Shown: positions 24,375 to 37,300 of the stretch, in pieces | How the letters are laid out: the number at the start of each line of letters is the position of its first letter | Position numbering within the stretch: position 1 is the stretch's first letter | Assembly: GCA_004352715.1 (NCBI GenBank) | Contig: SCFE01000055.1 | Location: 743,689 to 807,688 of the forward strand | Direction: 5' to 3' | Length of the DNA: 64,000 bases | DNA from: Hofstenia miamia | Lineage: Eukaryota; Xenacoelomorpha; Acoela | Made by a program: the position numbers and the translations under genes | Notes under the pieces: model-generated | What the model saw: only the letters and a program-made list of their open reading frames with translations | Told to the model about the DNA's origin: nothing | The model's database searches: none

Positions 24375-27049
24375 TAGTACTTAAATTTCATGTGGATATA
24401 GAACCGGATAATGATTGATTTGAAAATAAGGGAGCTTCATAGTGAGATGCCGTACATTTTTAGGAAGGTTGGCATAAAGTGTATCATTATCGATTGATTG
24501 AATTAAAAATGAGAATTTAAGTGGCAACATAATCATTAAACTGTCTTAATATATCGTTGATCGACTGGTGTGTTTATATTTTATTGATTTTTGCCGAACT
24601 ACTCGTTTTGAGAAATTCCTTAAAATTCATGTTTCTTCATCCTATGTGAAATTTTAAAGCGTTTTATAGTGCATACATTAACCATATACTAAGGTTTTCA
24701 TATGAAAGCCACTAGCTTGCCAAATTGATTGCTCACAACTTGCCATTGTTCCTGAATACCTTATGTAGGAGAATAATCAGTATGTGCTTAAACTATGTTA
24801 AAAAATGAAACTATTTTGTTAAATATTTGAGATTAGGTTTATTTCTTCGATGCATTTAACTGCAGGATCTGTATGTTCTAGTTAATTAAAAATATACCAA
24901 AGATGTCACGTGCTAATTTTCTTCGAAATTTATCTTGGGATATACACATTAATTTGATGTTGAACACACATGTGTGATTCAATATATGTTTACATATAAG
25001 CCCCTCTAGGAAGCTTAGGCTTTGATTTGTATTTAAGTGCAAACAGCATTATTGCAAAAAAAATATTCCTCCTCAATGCTATATGGCATTTTTATGACCT
25101 TAGAATTCAAACAATACTCATCATTGAAGAATTTTGCTATATGCTATCTTGATCGTTAATCAGATCACCTTATTTATCCATAATGTATGTCTTAGTCAAG
25201 TTTGGTGTTTAACATATACCGTAATTTGTAAATTCTAACATTGACATATTTTAAATCAATTACAAAACGTGTATATATCTCCTTTGCATAAAAAGAGCTG
25301 ATCGATAATGTTTAATATCTTATCAATGACAGGTAACTTTCGGTTTTCATTGACATGAAAGGTAAAGAAGTTTTATTTTATCTGCCTATTAATTTTCTCA
25401 ATTCAAAAATTGTCAAAAGCATTGCTATGATTGATGCTGGAAAATAAGAAAAATTCGTTTGAATTGACTAATTCAATGCACCAGATAGTGCTTACGAATA
25501 CCGGAAGAATTTCATCGTAATTTATTACGAAACAAATAATCGAAAGGAAGTAAGTTCCCCTAAATAGCCGCATATGTTTGTGTACATAGAAAACGCAGCA
25601 GGACGGGGCGTATCCAAAAGGAAAAAACCTCCCGTAAATTTGGGTTATTCAAAGCATCGCGCATAAATACTTTAAAAGTAGCAAATGGCACTGGTCTAAA
25701 ATTTTCATCCCATGATTTTAACTGTAAGCATGTTACATATTAATGACCTGTCAGTTTGACAAGAAGTCAATTGTTTATAATCTAAATATGATTTCATATT
25801 CAGTGTTTTCATTAAAATATATGTTCATATCATTTCATAATGGCCTTTAAGCAAAAAGAATGTATACATTGCAATGAATGCGAAATATTGAGTATAAACT
25901 TAATGTGTCTATCTGATATGAAAACAAAATAAGCAATATGGTAATTACTCTGTGAAATTATCACTGATAAATCTCTTGGAAGATAGAGACACATAAAAAT
26001 ACTTCGCTAGATTTCACGTCTGAATTAATCGCAAACGAACAAATAAAATAATTTAATGAACAAACTGGTATAACTGAAGATTGCGAGTTGGCTATTAGTT
26101 GATGATGGATAAAGTCCCCCATTCCATATTTTCTGATTACCAATATATTTTTGATTTATTTATTTATCAATATTAATTTCAATTCAGTTAGGGAATGTTT
26201 AACGGATGTTTCTAATAGGTGAGGAAGAAACCTAATAGTGGTTGCCATTAATCGGTGAAGGAGGGCATAATGACATATCCCCTTGGCTTAAGAATATAAA
26301 ATATTTTCTTGTAGGAACCTAAAAAAATTTTAAAAAGGGGTATTTAAGTGCATTTATTCTAAACGTTTTAATAAGAACATTATAAGAGTAAAGATCTTGA
26401 AAATTTATATTTCATTTTTTGAAGGATTAAATTTTTATTGATCACATAAAATGATTTTAGAAGTTTCCTAATATCATTGTAGTCGTCAGAAATTTTCAAA
26501 GATCTTGTAATGATTAGAACGAACAAGAGTTTTAAATTAGCACGAGTATTTATGAAAAAAACAACATTAGACTTATTAATTATTTGCTTATAGTTTTTAT
26601 CGAATATGAGTGGATACCGATTTCCATTCCGCACCATGTCAATCTTAACACTAAAAATGCGATTACTCCTTAAGATTCTTTTTTACACAGAATTTCAAAA
26701 TAGAACATTATGTAAAAGAATGAAAAAATTTCACATTCAAATTAAAATGGATAATCAGTATATTTGGTAGTGTATATATTTGATGTTGTTCTTAATGAAT
26801 GCATGTGCAAGTAAACAAAATTTTAGTTTGAGTCACTTTGGCCACATTCTAGTGTCAAATAAGATTTTTTTTGAAAAGCATTAACATATATAAAAGTTTA
26901 GAACATTAACGTATAGTTAGTATGAATTGTGTAAAAATTATTTTAAGACATTTTTTGTAATAGCTTAAAGCAGCAAAGAAAATTGCATTCTCGGGTGTTG
27001 GTGGGCATGGTTAAAATCTTTGTTGTTGTGATATGTGGTTTTATAAAAC
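24375..27049. other. No gene recognised
   Basis: AT-rich unique sequence. A small GC-richer patch with CpG lies at 25592-25664 but has no identifiable feature. Open frames at 25961-26143 and 26380-26637 (minus) are unsupported. Confidence 0.55.
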
Positions 27050-27082
<33 letters not shown>

Positions 27083-27146
27083 NNNNNNNNNNNNNNNNNN
27101 NNNNNNNNNNNNNNNNNNNNNNNNNNNNNNNNNNNNNNNNNNNNNN

Positions 27147-27187
<41 letters not shown>
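27050..27187. repeat. (TA)n array containing a 64-base gap
   Basis: TA runs with occasional ACATAT interruptions flank N at 27083-27146. Confidence 0.95.
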
Positions 27188-27189
<2 letters not shown>

Positions 27190-27447
27190 TCATTATACTA
27201 GGATATCTAAACACAAATTGAATTTAATTTAATGATTAACCGATTAATCGCCATTAAACTGAACTGATAAATGAGAATACACCAATTACCCGATCCGATT
27301 TTTAAAAATTAAAACATGTGTATGAGTCAAAGATATAAGTGAGTGGGTAAAACCGCTATTCGGGAAGGAAAATTATGCGGCAGTTAAGTTCATAAACAGA
27401 TAAGCGTTTTTGCGATAATTCTAATCAAAGATTATCTGGGAATTAAA

Positions 27448-28095
27448 ATGGTGCGATTCTCAGCTCGTGAAACTCACCAGTTTCTATGGAGTCTGAAAAC
27501 TTTCCTCAGGACTCTAGCTGTTACTAATAGTGCTGCTTTTTGTACTATGTCCCCTCCCCACTCCAGTAATCGTCCCTTCTCCAAGAATAACTTTTGTGTC
27601 TGGTTTACTGCTCCTATGACTCCAACTACTACCACATCTATTTCAGTCTACCAGACCTTCCACTATCTCTCTATTTCCTTTGTGAACTCCCTGTACTTGT
27701 CTATTTTATGTTTCTCCTTGCCTTTTACATTCCTGTCTTTTGGTACTGCTAGGTCTATCACTGTTCCTGTTTTTCTTCTTTATCATTTACTACTATGTCT
27801 GGCTTCGTGCTTCTATCACCTTGCTGGTCTGCATGTTGAAGCCCAGCAGTATCTTAAGAATTTTTCTTTCACTATGACGTTCTGTGGGTTATGCTTATAC
27901 CACGTTTCTCCTGTTTATAACGCATACTGCCTACTCAAGTTCCAGTGTATCATTCGTACCACCTTATCATTAGTGAAATTTTGTTGATTCTGCGCCAACT
28001 TCTAGCACGCTGCAATCAGATGATCTACCTTCTCCAACACTTTCTTACAAAGCCTGCATTTTCTCTTACTTGAGTTTTTTTTCTATGGGCTTCTT
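27448..28095 (-). pseudogene. LINE 3' fragment with CCHC knuckle and R2-like endonuclease region
   Basis: Minus-strand translation, allowing frameshifts and stops, gives an ordered series of blocks. First is a zinc knuckle CRLCKKVLEKVDHLIAAC (28058-28005; C-x2-C-x8-H-x4-C). Next is NFTNDKVVRMIHWNLSRQYA and a TWYKHNP block, then IDLAVPKDRNVKGKEKHKID with KYREF, and last a broken version of the terminal QKAALLGTARVLRK block near 27540-27490. This is the order found after the reverse transcriptase domain in R2-like non-LTR retrotransposons that carry a CCHC knuckle and a restriction-like endonuclease; the PD and ID-type residues of that domain are only partly recognisable. Several stops, such as one after SRQYAL, show it is dead. 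The text beyond the C-terminus (CTCAGCTCG, then AACTCAC) matches the 3' UTR of the copy at 4297-5330. The 5' side is cut off near a (TA)n run. Confidence 0.75.
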
Positions 28096-28112
28096 CAGCA
28101 GTTCGGCCTTCT

Positions 28113-28115
<3 letters not shown>

Positions 28116-28151
<36 letters not shown>

Positions 28152-28162
28152 TATACATATAT
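28116..28162. repeat. (TA)n microsatellite
   Basis: TA run with ACATAT interruptions immediately beyond the truncated 5' side of the LINE fragment. Confidence 0.95.
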
Positions 28163-29915
28163 GCAATTTATATAACTAATTTTTAAAAAAATGGCTGCCC
28201 AATACATTATTTGGAACTCTAACTGACATTTGAAATATATGTTTAATAAAACAGCACTTATATTTTCTTAGATGAATCCCAAATCTACAGAAAGTCGTAC
28301 GAAATGTCCAATTATATTAATATGTATATTTTATTTTTAAATATTAAAAGAAATGCCATTTTTGTAATAATTAATCATTGATATTGTGTAATTCTCTTTC
28401 ATCTCAGTGTTCATTGTTTTTAATCATTTATTAATGAAACCATAGTTTTGAATGTGTGCGGTTTAATTCAAATGAATGCTTAATCCATTGAAGATTCAGA
28501 AGGAATAACTGCGTAACGGTTTTTGAAACATTAATTAAAATCCTTGAAAGAAAATGTGTGAATGGAATGTCGTTTTGGACGGCATGTGATTTAGCAATTA
28601 CAGGCAATTGTACCGTTCAATTTCTGATGGCATGCCGTTTTTAAAACACCATATAAAACTGTATTTAGTAGGATTAATAAGAAATATGATATACTTGAAA
28701 AATCTAGGCGGGATGAGATCAGATATCGCTCAGCAAACGGCATTTCAAAACTGTTATTCTCGCGGGACACGGATGGAAAATATATGCACGCTGTCCACAC
28801 CTAGTGCTTTGGGAGGCTATTTTGGTAATCAAAGAAACTTGTTGAAATATTTCCCATATTTTAGTCTAAATGGCACTTTTCAATACAGAATTGTCTACTT
28901 TACCTTTTCATTTTGGATTTAAATTGATTCGCTTTAAATACTAATGAAGGAAAACTGTTCTATTACAAATGCATTAAGTGTACTAGGTCAGAAGATTTGC
29001 ACAAATACTGCTAAGCTTGTTATCAGATGTTGTAAATTGCACTCTCAATTCTTCAAAAAAAAATTTTCCTGAAAATCGTTGATACCAAAATCTTTCTCCC
29101 TACGCCATATTTATGCTCATAATGTTTGATTACTGCTAACAGAAACTAAATTGTCAATTGCCTTGAATTAAATTTCTGCAAAACTGAAGTCGAAGTTCAA
29201 CAGTTGAGTTGCATATATTCACAATAGATCATCTTCATTTCAATGAATCTCAATTGATTGCATTGTAAATTCTCATAGTCTGTATCATTATTATTTTATT
29301 TAAGAATTGATGATTTCTTTAACATACTTTCAGATATTCAACAATTCTGTTGACTAAATGTCATTAAGGAACTAAATAATCCTTTGTTTCAAACGGTATA
29401 CTCTAAACGTTTACAACTTCTAATTGAAGGATAGTAACACTTTATAAAGTTTGTACAGTTCAATTTCAAAGAAATTATCTATTACGAATATGATAATATC
29501 AAATACATTTTGTTAAGCAGGTTAAGGAGAAAAGGGAAGAGGTTCAATTTGATAGTGATACTAAGTTATATTTTGTAAAGTTTGACAATGCACTTTCTTA
29601 AAACTACCCATCCCTTATTCATTTTGCAAGAGAATCAACAGACAACTATTTTTAATTCATGATTTCAATAGTTTCAATTTCATATTGTCCGCTTATATCT
29701 GAAGTTTATCGAAACCTCTTGCATTTATTAGCAGTGGTGTGCTTAGCACAACTCTACTATTGCTACACTTCAAATGTCAGTTAAAATGATATCAAGTGTT
29801 TACTCAAATAAGTGTGCTAGGCTTTCTCAATCTGATATATCTTAATTTTTGCTAATGTATTTAGCCTAAGAAATTTTCTGTCTTCAGCAAACAATAATAT
29901 CTCAACAGTACAGAT
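28163..29915. other. No gene recognised
   Basis: AT-rich sequence. A 104-codon plus-strand frame at 28608-28922 has two overlapping antisense frames and no known motif. I do not call it. Confidence 0.5.
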
Positions 29916-30150
29916 CAGTGGCGTACTCAAAAAAGGACATGGGGGAATGTCCCTCTGTTCCCCTTTTCAGGTTTTCAAAATTGATTTTGATTGGTTAAAT
30001 GAATAATCCTTGACAAAAAAATATAATATTTTGACACTATTGTGGTGAAATGCATTTTTGATGGACTAATTCTTCAATATTTCGCCCCATTTTTGGTCCT
30101 TCAAATGGTAATGACTACGATGTTCCCCATCAGAAAATCCTGGTATAGCT
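29916..30150. mobile_element. Short hAT-like non-autonomous element, decayed
   Basis: The left edge reads CAGTGGCGTACTC and the right edge, inverted, reads roughly AGCTATACCAGGATTTTCTG before a run of G. CAGTGGCGTA-type termini are common in hAT transposons. The interior is AT-rich and non-coding. I could not find an 8-base target duplication, so the edges are approximate. The stretch from 30151 to 30489 shows nothing. Confidence 0.4.
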
Positions 30151-30489
30151 TATGCAAAAATAATCTATAAATTTGATAAATAATATTGATCCAAATACAT
30201 TGTCATGTGTATGCAAAGAAATCGACGGTGATATATTAATACACTGATATCGTTCATGTAGTTATAATATGGAAAGTTGAATAGGCCTAAGATCCCATCC
30301 ATATTTTAACAGTTTTTTTTAAAAGTGGCATGTTCTGAGGTTTTCATTTTTATTCGCTAGAGTTCTAAACATTTTTCAACTTCTTATTAGAAAAAATTTA
30401 AATTGTAAGTTGCTTAAATATGTTAAGTAAGCTTAGAAAAAATGTCAAAGATTGTTTAGGTTTTCTACATACGTTTCAGATAGCAGTAG

Positions 30490-30769
30490 CAGAGCCGTCG
30501 CTAAAGGGGCAGGAGAAAATTGATTCCCTCCCTGTAGGGTCATCTGCACCCTCGGCATCTTTGATGCTAAATTCTAAAGTCCAAATATTCAGTAAATATG
30601 TGAATTATTTTAGTCAAAATGTATAACATACTAATGCCAATATATTAAAAGATTCAATGAAAAAGTGGAAAACATTTCGTATGAGTAAAAATATGATTAA
30701 TTTATTGAAAATTGCGGAGCTTTGCCCCCATCCTCCCTCTCCTAACCTGCAAAAGCAAGCCACGGCCTG
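30490..30769. mobile_element. 280-base hAT-like non-autonomous element
   Basis: The left end is CAGAGCCGTCGCTAA with GGGGCAGG after it. The right end, inverted, is CAGGCCGTGGCTTGC with GCAGG after it. These are imperfect terminal inverted repeats of the hAT type around a short AT-rich core without transposase. The flanking octamers (AGCAGTAG and ATCAGGAC) do not match, so no target duplication supports it. A 68-codon frame across the left end is accidental. Confidence 0.5.
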
Positions 30770-33700
30770 ATCAGGACATAATGAAATTAAATCTGAAATC
30801 CATGCAGTTCTCTTACGTAGGGAAAAGTAATAAGCGATTTCCTGTTCTAGCTTGACAGCGATTTGTTCCCTAACTCTTTATATCGGAAATTTACAAAAGT
30901 CATTAAGAATTTCGATTTGGCAGGATGTTGAATTTCTCTAAACTTCGAGCAAATGTATATATTGACACAATATCAGAAGAGAAATTGTTTTTCATTTGCT
31001 TCTATGCTCCTTGCTGAAATATGACTTTTAATTTTAACGTCTATTTATTCTCAAACGCTGAATAATGATTTTATCGAACAATTTTCAATGATTTGTTAAT
31101 TGGAATTAATTTTTAAGCTTCTGCAAGTTTACTTTTTAATTACGCTCTGGAGAGTCAGAAAAAGCCAGATTTACAATTCAATTGATTGTTTGCACTGAAA
31201 TTTCGCTCTAATTATTCGATCTGCAACTGGAAGAACATCTGTTCCATTGTCTCCATTCGATTCCAATTAATTCATAAACGAGTATTTGCATTTTTCCCAT
31301 GCGCAATAAAATTTAGGCTGTACTTCTTTGTCATTTAGTTTTTACTTGACGTACAAACAGGGAGACATTTCTGTAAATATTTTGTTGTGCATGGTTAAAA
31401 TCTCATTTTTAGAATAAACTATGAACATATATACATTGAAGATATATTGTTCATATTAATAATCGAAATTATTGCTTGTAAAACTTGCTCCTCATATAAA
31501 TTGCTCGAATGCAAAGTTTATAGCTTGTCCAAATCAAATTGGTCTATTTGTTTAGAATCTGTTTCCACTTATATGTTGAATTTCTAAATATGCAATTCCT
31601 ATCGCTGCTCTCCTCTGAAACTAATTTGTTCATATTTTAGCTATTACATTGTACATACTAAGAACTTGTTATAAAATCTGTTGATTGTGACTTTCTCAGT
31701 GATGAATTATGCAAACATTGCTTAACAATTTAGATTTTGAACTCATTCACCTTTTTGGACTTTAGGGGAGGATCCCTATGACATTTTGTATTGCTACTCC
31801 AAAAGTCGTAAAGCTTTCCTAATAAGACTTGGTTACTTTCCTAACCTTACATGGAATTTGGAGTCACAGAGAGCTAATATTTTTTCTAGTATTCCCTATT
31901 ACTGTTGTTATTATTATTGCTATTGTTAAAATTAGATAAAGTTAGCATTTAAGGATTAATTGCATTATTAAATTCCAACACTTCTAGAGTAAAAGCCTAT
32001 ATTTAATTGATTTTGAGTAAAATCCCCAAATTTTGGCATTTGATGACTTCGTTAAAAATTTGACTAATATTAGGAATATTAGTAGAAAATATGATTTGAA
32101 CATTGCACTCAAATCCGGAGTTAGACAAAGAGGAAGGAAATACTCCGCTCCAGGAGCACCAAGAAACCCAGACTAAATAGTGCTAAAAATAAATTTTTCC
32201 GATATATCCTTTGATATCCAAATTTGAATTATATTAATGAGTTTCAATATAACTATTACATAACAAATGTTTAGTTTAAGCAGCCTACGTTTTATTAAGT
32301 TGAGCCTTTCTTAAAAATTTCTTATTCACCAGATTCTATCAAGGGTAGAGTAAATGAAAGGATTACAATTAATAAAAACAATTTTATTTTCGACCTTAGC
32401 CAAATTTGAACACATTATTTCGAAAACCACTATTTTAGGAGAACCAAAGAAAGTCATTCTCTGATTAACTTTGACGTAAACCGCTAAATTAGTTTAATGA
32501 GTGAATTCTGTGCTTGAAATATGATTTATAATGTAGTTGTTTGCTTAATATATTTAAGCTGTTTATGACCAAGTTAAATGTGCAATACAAAATAATACGT
32601 AACGGAATCTATTATAAAAAATAACCGAAAATAAAGGAAAATATCTGTAGAATAACCAATGATAAATATACGTAGAAATAACAATGCATTCTCTTTTTAT
32701 CAAATTTGGAAATTATTTTTGCAACATTCTTTCAGTAAGCTTTTCTTATTTTGTATGATTTTTTCAGATATTATTATATTATCTGATGGTCACGCATATA
32801 ACCACAGATTTTGGCTTTTGCAATTTAAGAATTAAATAGATGCTAAGTTATTAAGATAAGTTAATTAGCTAGTTAGCTACTTAGTTAATTAGTTAATCAG
32901 TTAAACTTCCTAGTTGACGAAAAAGATAAATCAAAATTGAAATAAAAAACAAGAAAAATTTATGTTAAACGCCAATATTGAATACTAAAAGTTAACAAAA
33001 TTTATGGGGGTTTTCTAAGTCCGCTATATTTAACAAATCCTCCTATTTTAAAGCAATGATAAATTTCAAGGATGAAGCTTTCTTGCATATTTTACAATTC
33101 AGTTAGTGTTTCTTTTTCAATTTTAATTTTTCTTTTAGTTATATTATATTAAATTGAAAATGTAGAAATTTAACTTGAGATGATTCCTTGCAAGTGAGAT
33201 TTTATATAAAATAGTTGCCAATTTCTCAATATTTGTATATGCTGGATACAGTTTATTACACATTTTTGGAGTCCAAGTAATCAAACTTGAAAATAAGGAT
33301 TCTGCAGTAATGTAACTATGATAGAATATCAATTATCCAGGTAGTTTGCCATACACCCTGCGATTTTAATAGAAAGTATTTGGTGGAGGAAAGAGGAAAC
33401 GACATCCCTTTGAGCCTTTTTTATCTCCAATGAGAAGGTAAATTTGCTTTTGCCAAAGATAACAATTTCATTTGCAAGAGCAGATCAAAGCCATTGTTGC
33501 CACTAATTCGAATCATTAATCACTTCATTCGTTAGCCAACTGCTGAAGTGTAAATTTTTGTGCTTTAGGTCCTCTATTGTATCTTACACCGCCTGTTTTC
33601 ATTGATAATAAATTATCTCTAGGAGGTGAATTGGTTACTTCTTCTTGATGTGATCATGCGTTTAATACTGAAAAGCAAAACAATCAAATGCATTCACTTA

Positions 33701-34480
33701 CTATTTACAAGGGATCACAGTATTCTTAAGTGACAGCCATTTGAAAACTTTTGAAATATAGTCGGTTTGAAGGACAAATAGATAAGAAAGCTGGTTAGTT
33801 TGGGTAGAGTGATACAGCGTACAGCTCTTCTGCAGAATGGCCACTTTTTCTTAAAAAAGCAACTATTTTATGCCATGCCAATTCATATATTACTCAAGGA
33901 ATTCAAAATAAATGAAATTGTAAATCCAGCCCAAGGAGATATTTTGAAAAAAACTATTATACAGCTAGATGTATTATAGATTTCATCAAAAAACGTCTAA
34001 CCATAATTAATAAGGAAAGAATTTGAAACAAAAACGCAATTCAAGTTCGTTTTTCCAAATCCTTGCCATTTTCATAAATTACAGGACCTTATTATTTTCT
34101 AGGTCACCTATCTTATCCTTTTTAAATCATGCTTTATGATATAATAAAATTTGCCTGCATGTAGAATAGTATACATTAATCATAACAATCCCCTCTTGAA
34201 CAATTATCAGAGGAACATTGCTTTTCAACAAGTTTTTATAATGAATTTGTCGTCAGCATCTTTGAATTCAAGTAATTCATACTTAATATGGCTCCTCAAA
34301 ACCTCAATTAAAACCAACATAAAATAATGCGATTGAATTTATTACAATTACCATTGTAAGAAATATATATTGACTTAATTTATCTTCATTCATTTCAAAT
34401 TGAATCCTAGTCTATGCCATCTAGCGTTCAAAAGCATAATGATTCTAAGAATTTCAAATTGATTTAATTGCTCTGTTTAG
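30770..34480. other. No gene recognised; upstream flank or intron of the Ig exon
   Basis: AT-rich sequence. A low-complexity stretch of alternating TTAG and TTAA words lies at 32842-32917. A CTCF-like core (TGCCATCTAG, minus strand CTAGATGGCA) sits at 34415-34424, just before the Ig exon. No other exon is convincing. Confidence 0.5.
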
Positions 34481-34639
34481 AAATTGGTAATGACGCAACA
34501 TTTGAATGTGGTCAAAATCTAGTGTGCAAATCAGTGCTAATATTTACAAACCTTAGCCTTTCGGACAGTGGTCAGTATCGTTGTAGAATTGTCGAAGCAG
34601 GCACTAATAAAGGCGTCATTGTCAGACTCAGTGTCATGG
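34481..34639 (+). CDS. Isolated exon encoding a compact immunoglobulin-like segment
   Basis: The exon is bounded by an acceptor (GCTCTGTTTAG ending at 34480) and a strong donor (GTAAGA at 34640). It is 159 bases long, open throughout, and phase 1 at both ends, the symmetrical 1-1 phase typical of shuffled extracellular Ig modules. The translation includes GNDATFECG, a B-strand-like Cys block. It then has LIFTNLSLSDSGQYRC, a textbook E-F region with the D-x-G-x-Y-x-C signature. The end, VIVRLSV, is G-strand-like. Only 24 residues separate the two canonical cysteines, against about 55-75 in ordinary Ig domains, and there is no C-strand tryptophan; an additional Cys sits six residues after the first. 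It is probably one exon of a plus-strand cell-surface or secreted protein gene whose other exons I cannot find here. It could also be a decayed exon or part of a domain split between exons. Confidence 0.6.
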
Positions 34640-35510
34640 GTAAGATTTTTTGTTTCTTAATAAAAAATCTATTTTATAACTATTAGATTTTGGAAAACAT
34701 CTTAGATTTGAGGATTATATTTGTTAAATCTAAGCTAATATAATTTAATGCTAAAATTATTTATATCCAAAAAATTCTAATACTTTAAATTCTTTAAAAC
34801 TACATATATATAACACAAACTACCAACTTATATTTTATATTAAAATTATATATTTGCAAGCCTTTGCATTTTGATTTTTTGCCAAGCTTTTCCCTAATTA
34901 CTTTTTTTAAATCTCATTGATCACTTTCAGTGGTTACTCAAATTTATAATTTATATATTATATGATCTAGAATAATAATTTTCCTTATGTCAATGACTTA
35001 AATCTCAACTTTTTCAATATTAATCTGTCTTTGATTAGCATTATTTTATCAATTTTTTCTCGACTTCATGAAATATGACACATAGTTTTAACTGTACATG
35101 TAAAATTATTGCCATTTTCGCTTAAAAAAAATTATTTTTGAAATGTATCTTTATGAATATATTATTTGCTCCATTTTAAGTAAATATGTTCAAACTATGC
35201 ATTTTTTACAATTTTTCTTAAATTTTGACCAATATCAAGATCTATCGATTAAAGCTACTTCAATCTTCGCGACTAATAATATGGCAGCAAAATATTTGAC
35301 ACCAAAATGTATTATTTAATTTGTCTTCTATGTTAATAGATTTCACAGTACTATGAGTGGGTACTAGACTTGACCTACTTCAATATCAAACTTAACCAAA
35401 TTAAGCTTGATATCCATAGATGAAAAGATTTAAAAAAACAATATCCTCCTTTTCCGAATTATATTCGACTTTTTGATTACTCTGTATTTCAATGCACGAA
35501 TGAATTTTAG
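34640..35510. other. Probable intron following the Ig exon
   Basis: Begins with GTAAGATTTTTT. It is AT-rich with no further exon or repeat visible up to the TA array. Confidence 0.45.
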
Positions 35511-36548
35511 GTATATATATATATATATNNNNNNNNNNNNNNNNNNNNNNNNNNNNNNNNNNNNNNNNNNNNNNNNNNNNNNNNNNNNNNNNNNNNNNNN
35601 NNNNNNNNNNNNNNNNNNNNNNNNNNNNNNNNNNNNNNNNNNNNNNNNNNNNNNNNNNNNNNNNNNNNNNNNNNNNNNNNNNNNNNNNNNNNNNNNNNNN
35701 NNNNNNNNNNNNNNNNNNNNNNNNNNNNNNNNNNNNNNNNNNNNNNNNNNNNNNNNNNNNNNNNNNNNNNNNNNNNNNNNNNNNNNNNNNNNNNNNNNNN
35801 NNNNNNNNNNNNNNNNNNNNNNNNNNNNNNNNNNNNNNNNNNNNNNNNNNNNNNNNNNNNNNNNNNNNNNNNNNNNNNNNNNNNNNNNNNNNNNNNNNNN
35901 NNNNNNNNNNNNNNNNNNNNNNNNNNNNNNNNNNNNNNNNNNNNNNNNNNNNNNNNNNNNNNNNNNNNNNNNNNNNNNNNNNNNNNNNNNNNNNNNNNNN
36001 NNNNNNNNNNNNNNNNNNNNNNNNNNNNNNNNNNNNNNNNNNNNNNNNNNNNNNNNNNNNNNNNNNNNNNNNNNNNNNNNNNNNNNNNNNNNNNNNNNNN
36101 NNNNNNNNNNNNNNNNNNNNNNNNNNNNNNNNNNNNNNNNNNNNNNNNNNNNNNNNNNNNNNNNNNNNNNNNNNNNNNNNNNNNNNNNNNNNNNNNNNNN
36201 NNNNNNNNNNNNNNNNNNNNNNNNNNNNNNNNNNNNNNNNNNNNNNNNNNNNNNNNNNNNNNNNNNNNNNNNNNNNNNNNNNNNNNNNNNNNNNNNNNNN
36301 NNNNNNNNNNNNNNNNNNNNNNNNNNNNNNNNNNNNNNNNNNNNNNNNNNNNNNNNNNNNNNNNNNNNNNNNNNNNNNNNNNNNNNNNNNNNNNNNNNNN
36401 NNNNNNNNNNNNNNNNNNNNNNNNNNNNNNNNNNNNNNNNNNNNNNNNNNNNNNNNNNNNNNNNNNNNNNNNNNNNNNNNNNNNNNNNNNNNNNNNNNNN
36501 NNNNNNNNNNNNNNNNNNNNNNNNNNNNTATATATATATATATATATT
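35511..36548. repeat. (TA)n array containing a 1000-base gap
   Basis: TA repeats flank exactly 1000 N (35529-36528). The round number suggests a default gap length rather than a measured one. Confidence 0.95.
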
Positions 36549-36741
36549 CTTGGGGCTTAATGAATTGCCCTTTATATTATTATAAGAAAATTGATAATTT
36601 TCATAAACTAAATTCAACCTTAATTGCAATGTTTGAATATTTTGTACTTTTTTAATGGAATTAAAATTGTATTTCAGTTAATATTCGAGATAATATGTCA
36701 TATCAGATATAATTCTCTGCATACAAGGTTTTTTGACAATT

Positions 36742-36779
<38 letters not shown>

Positions 36780-37265
36780 CGAAGATTTTCTTATATAGAT
36801 GTTATATTTTTGAAAAAATTTCGTCGAAAACTACTGAAACTCTTCTTCTAATTCTTTCAAAATTGAAGCGACAAGAGCAATTTCTTTTCGGACGTTTCTT
36901 CCAATTGACACAAGCTAGAGGCGATCAAGGGTAAATTAATATATTAGAATTTATGTTAAATGACTCTGAATCTCCATGCCTCAAATTGCATTGACATCTA
37001 ATTTCCACACTATTGTTATTTGCTCTCCGAAAGTGCTATTCAGAGAACTAAGTGACAAAATCTTCAGTTCAAATTTTCGAGCATATTATCAGAATAATAT
37101 ATATGCAAGATCATATAATCTAGAATTATAATTATGACCATCTCATTACAAAGTGAAGTGCATTGGTTATGTGGAAAACAATATTTTGATCTCAAACCTC
37201 AACATTTTACTTGATTTACGTTTAATTTCGTGGAATGTAATTTTATATTTTGTAGAAATTGCGAA

Positions 37266-37300
<35 letters not shown>

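Noticed and set aside
28608-28922. 104-codon plus-strand open frame
   Set aside because: No recognisable motif, no splice or start context that stands out, and an overlapping frame on the opposite strand. A chance frame is more likely.
32842-32917. TTAG-rich tract, considered as interstitial telomere repeat
   Set aside because: Units are irregular mixtures of TTAG and TTAA, not a regular TTAGG or TTAGGG array.
36826-36913. Minus-strand peptide VRKEIALVASILKELEEEF in a GC-richer spot
   Set aside because: It looks protein-like but is only about 27 codons, without a clear acceptor or a second half. It could be any transposon or exon remnant.
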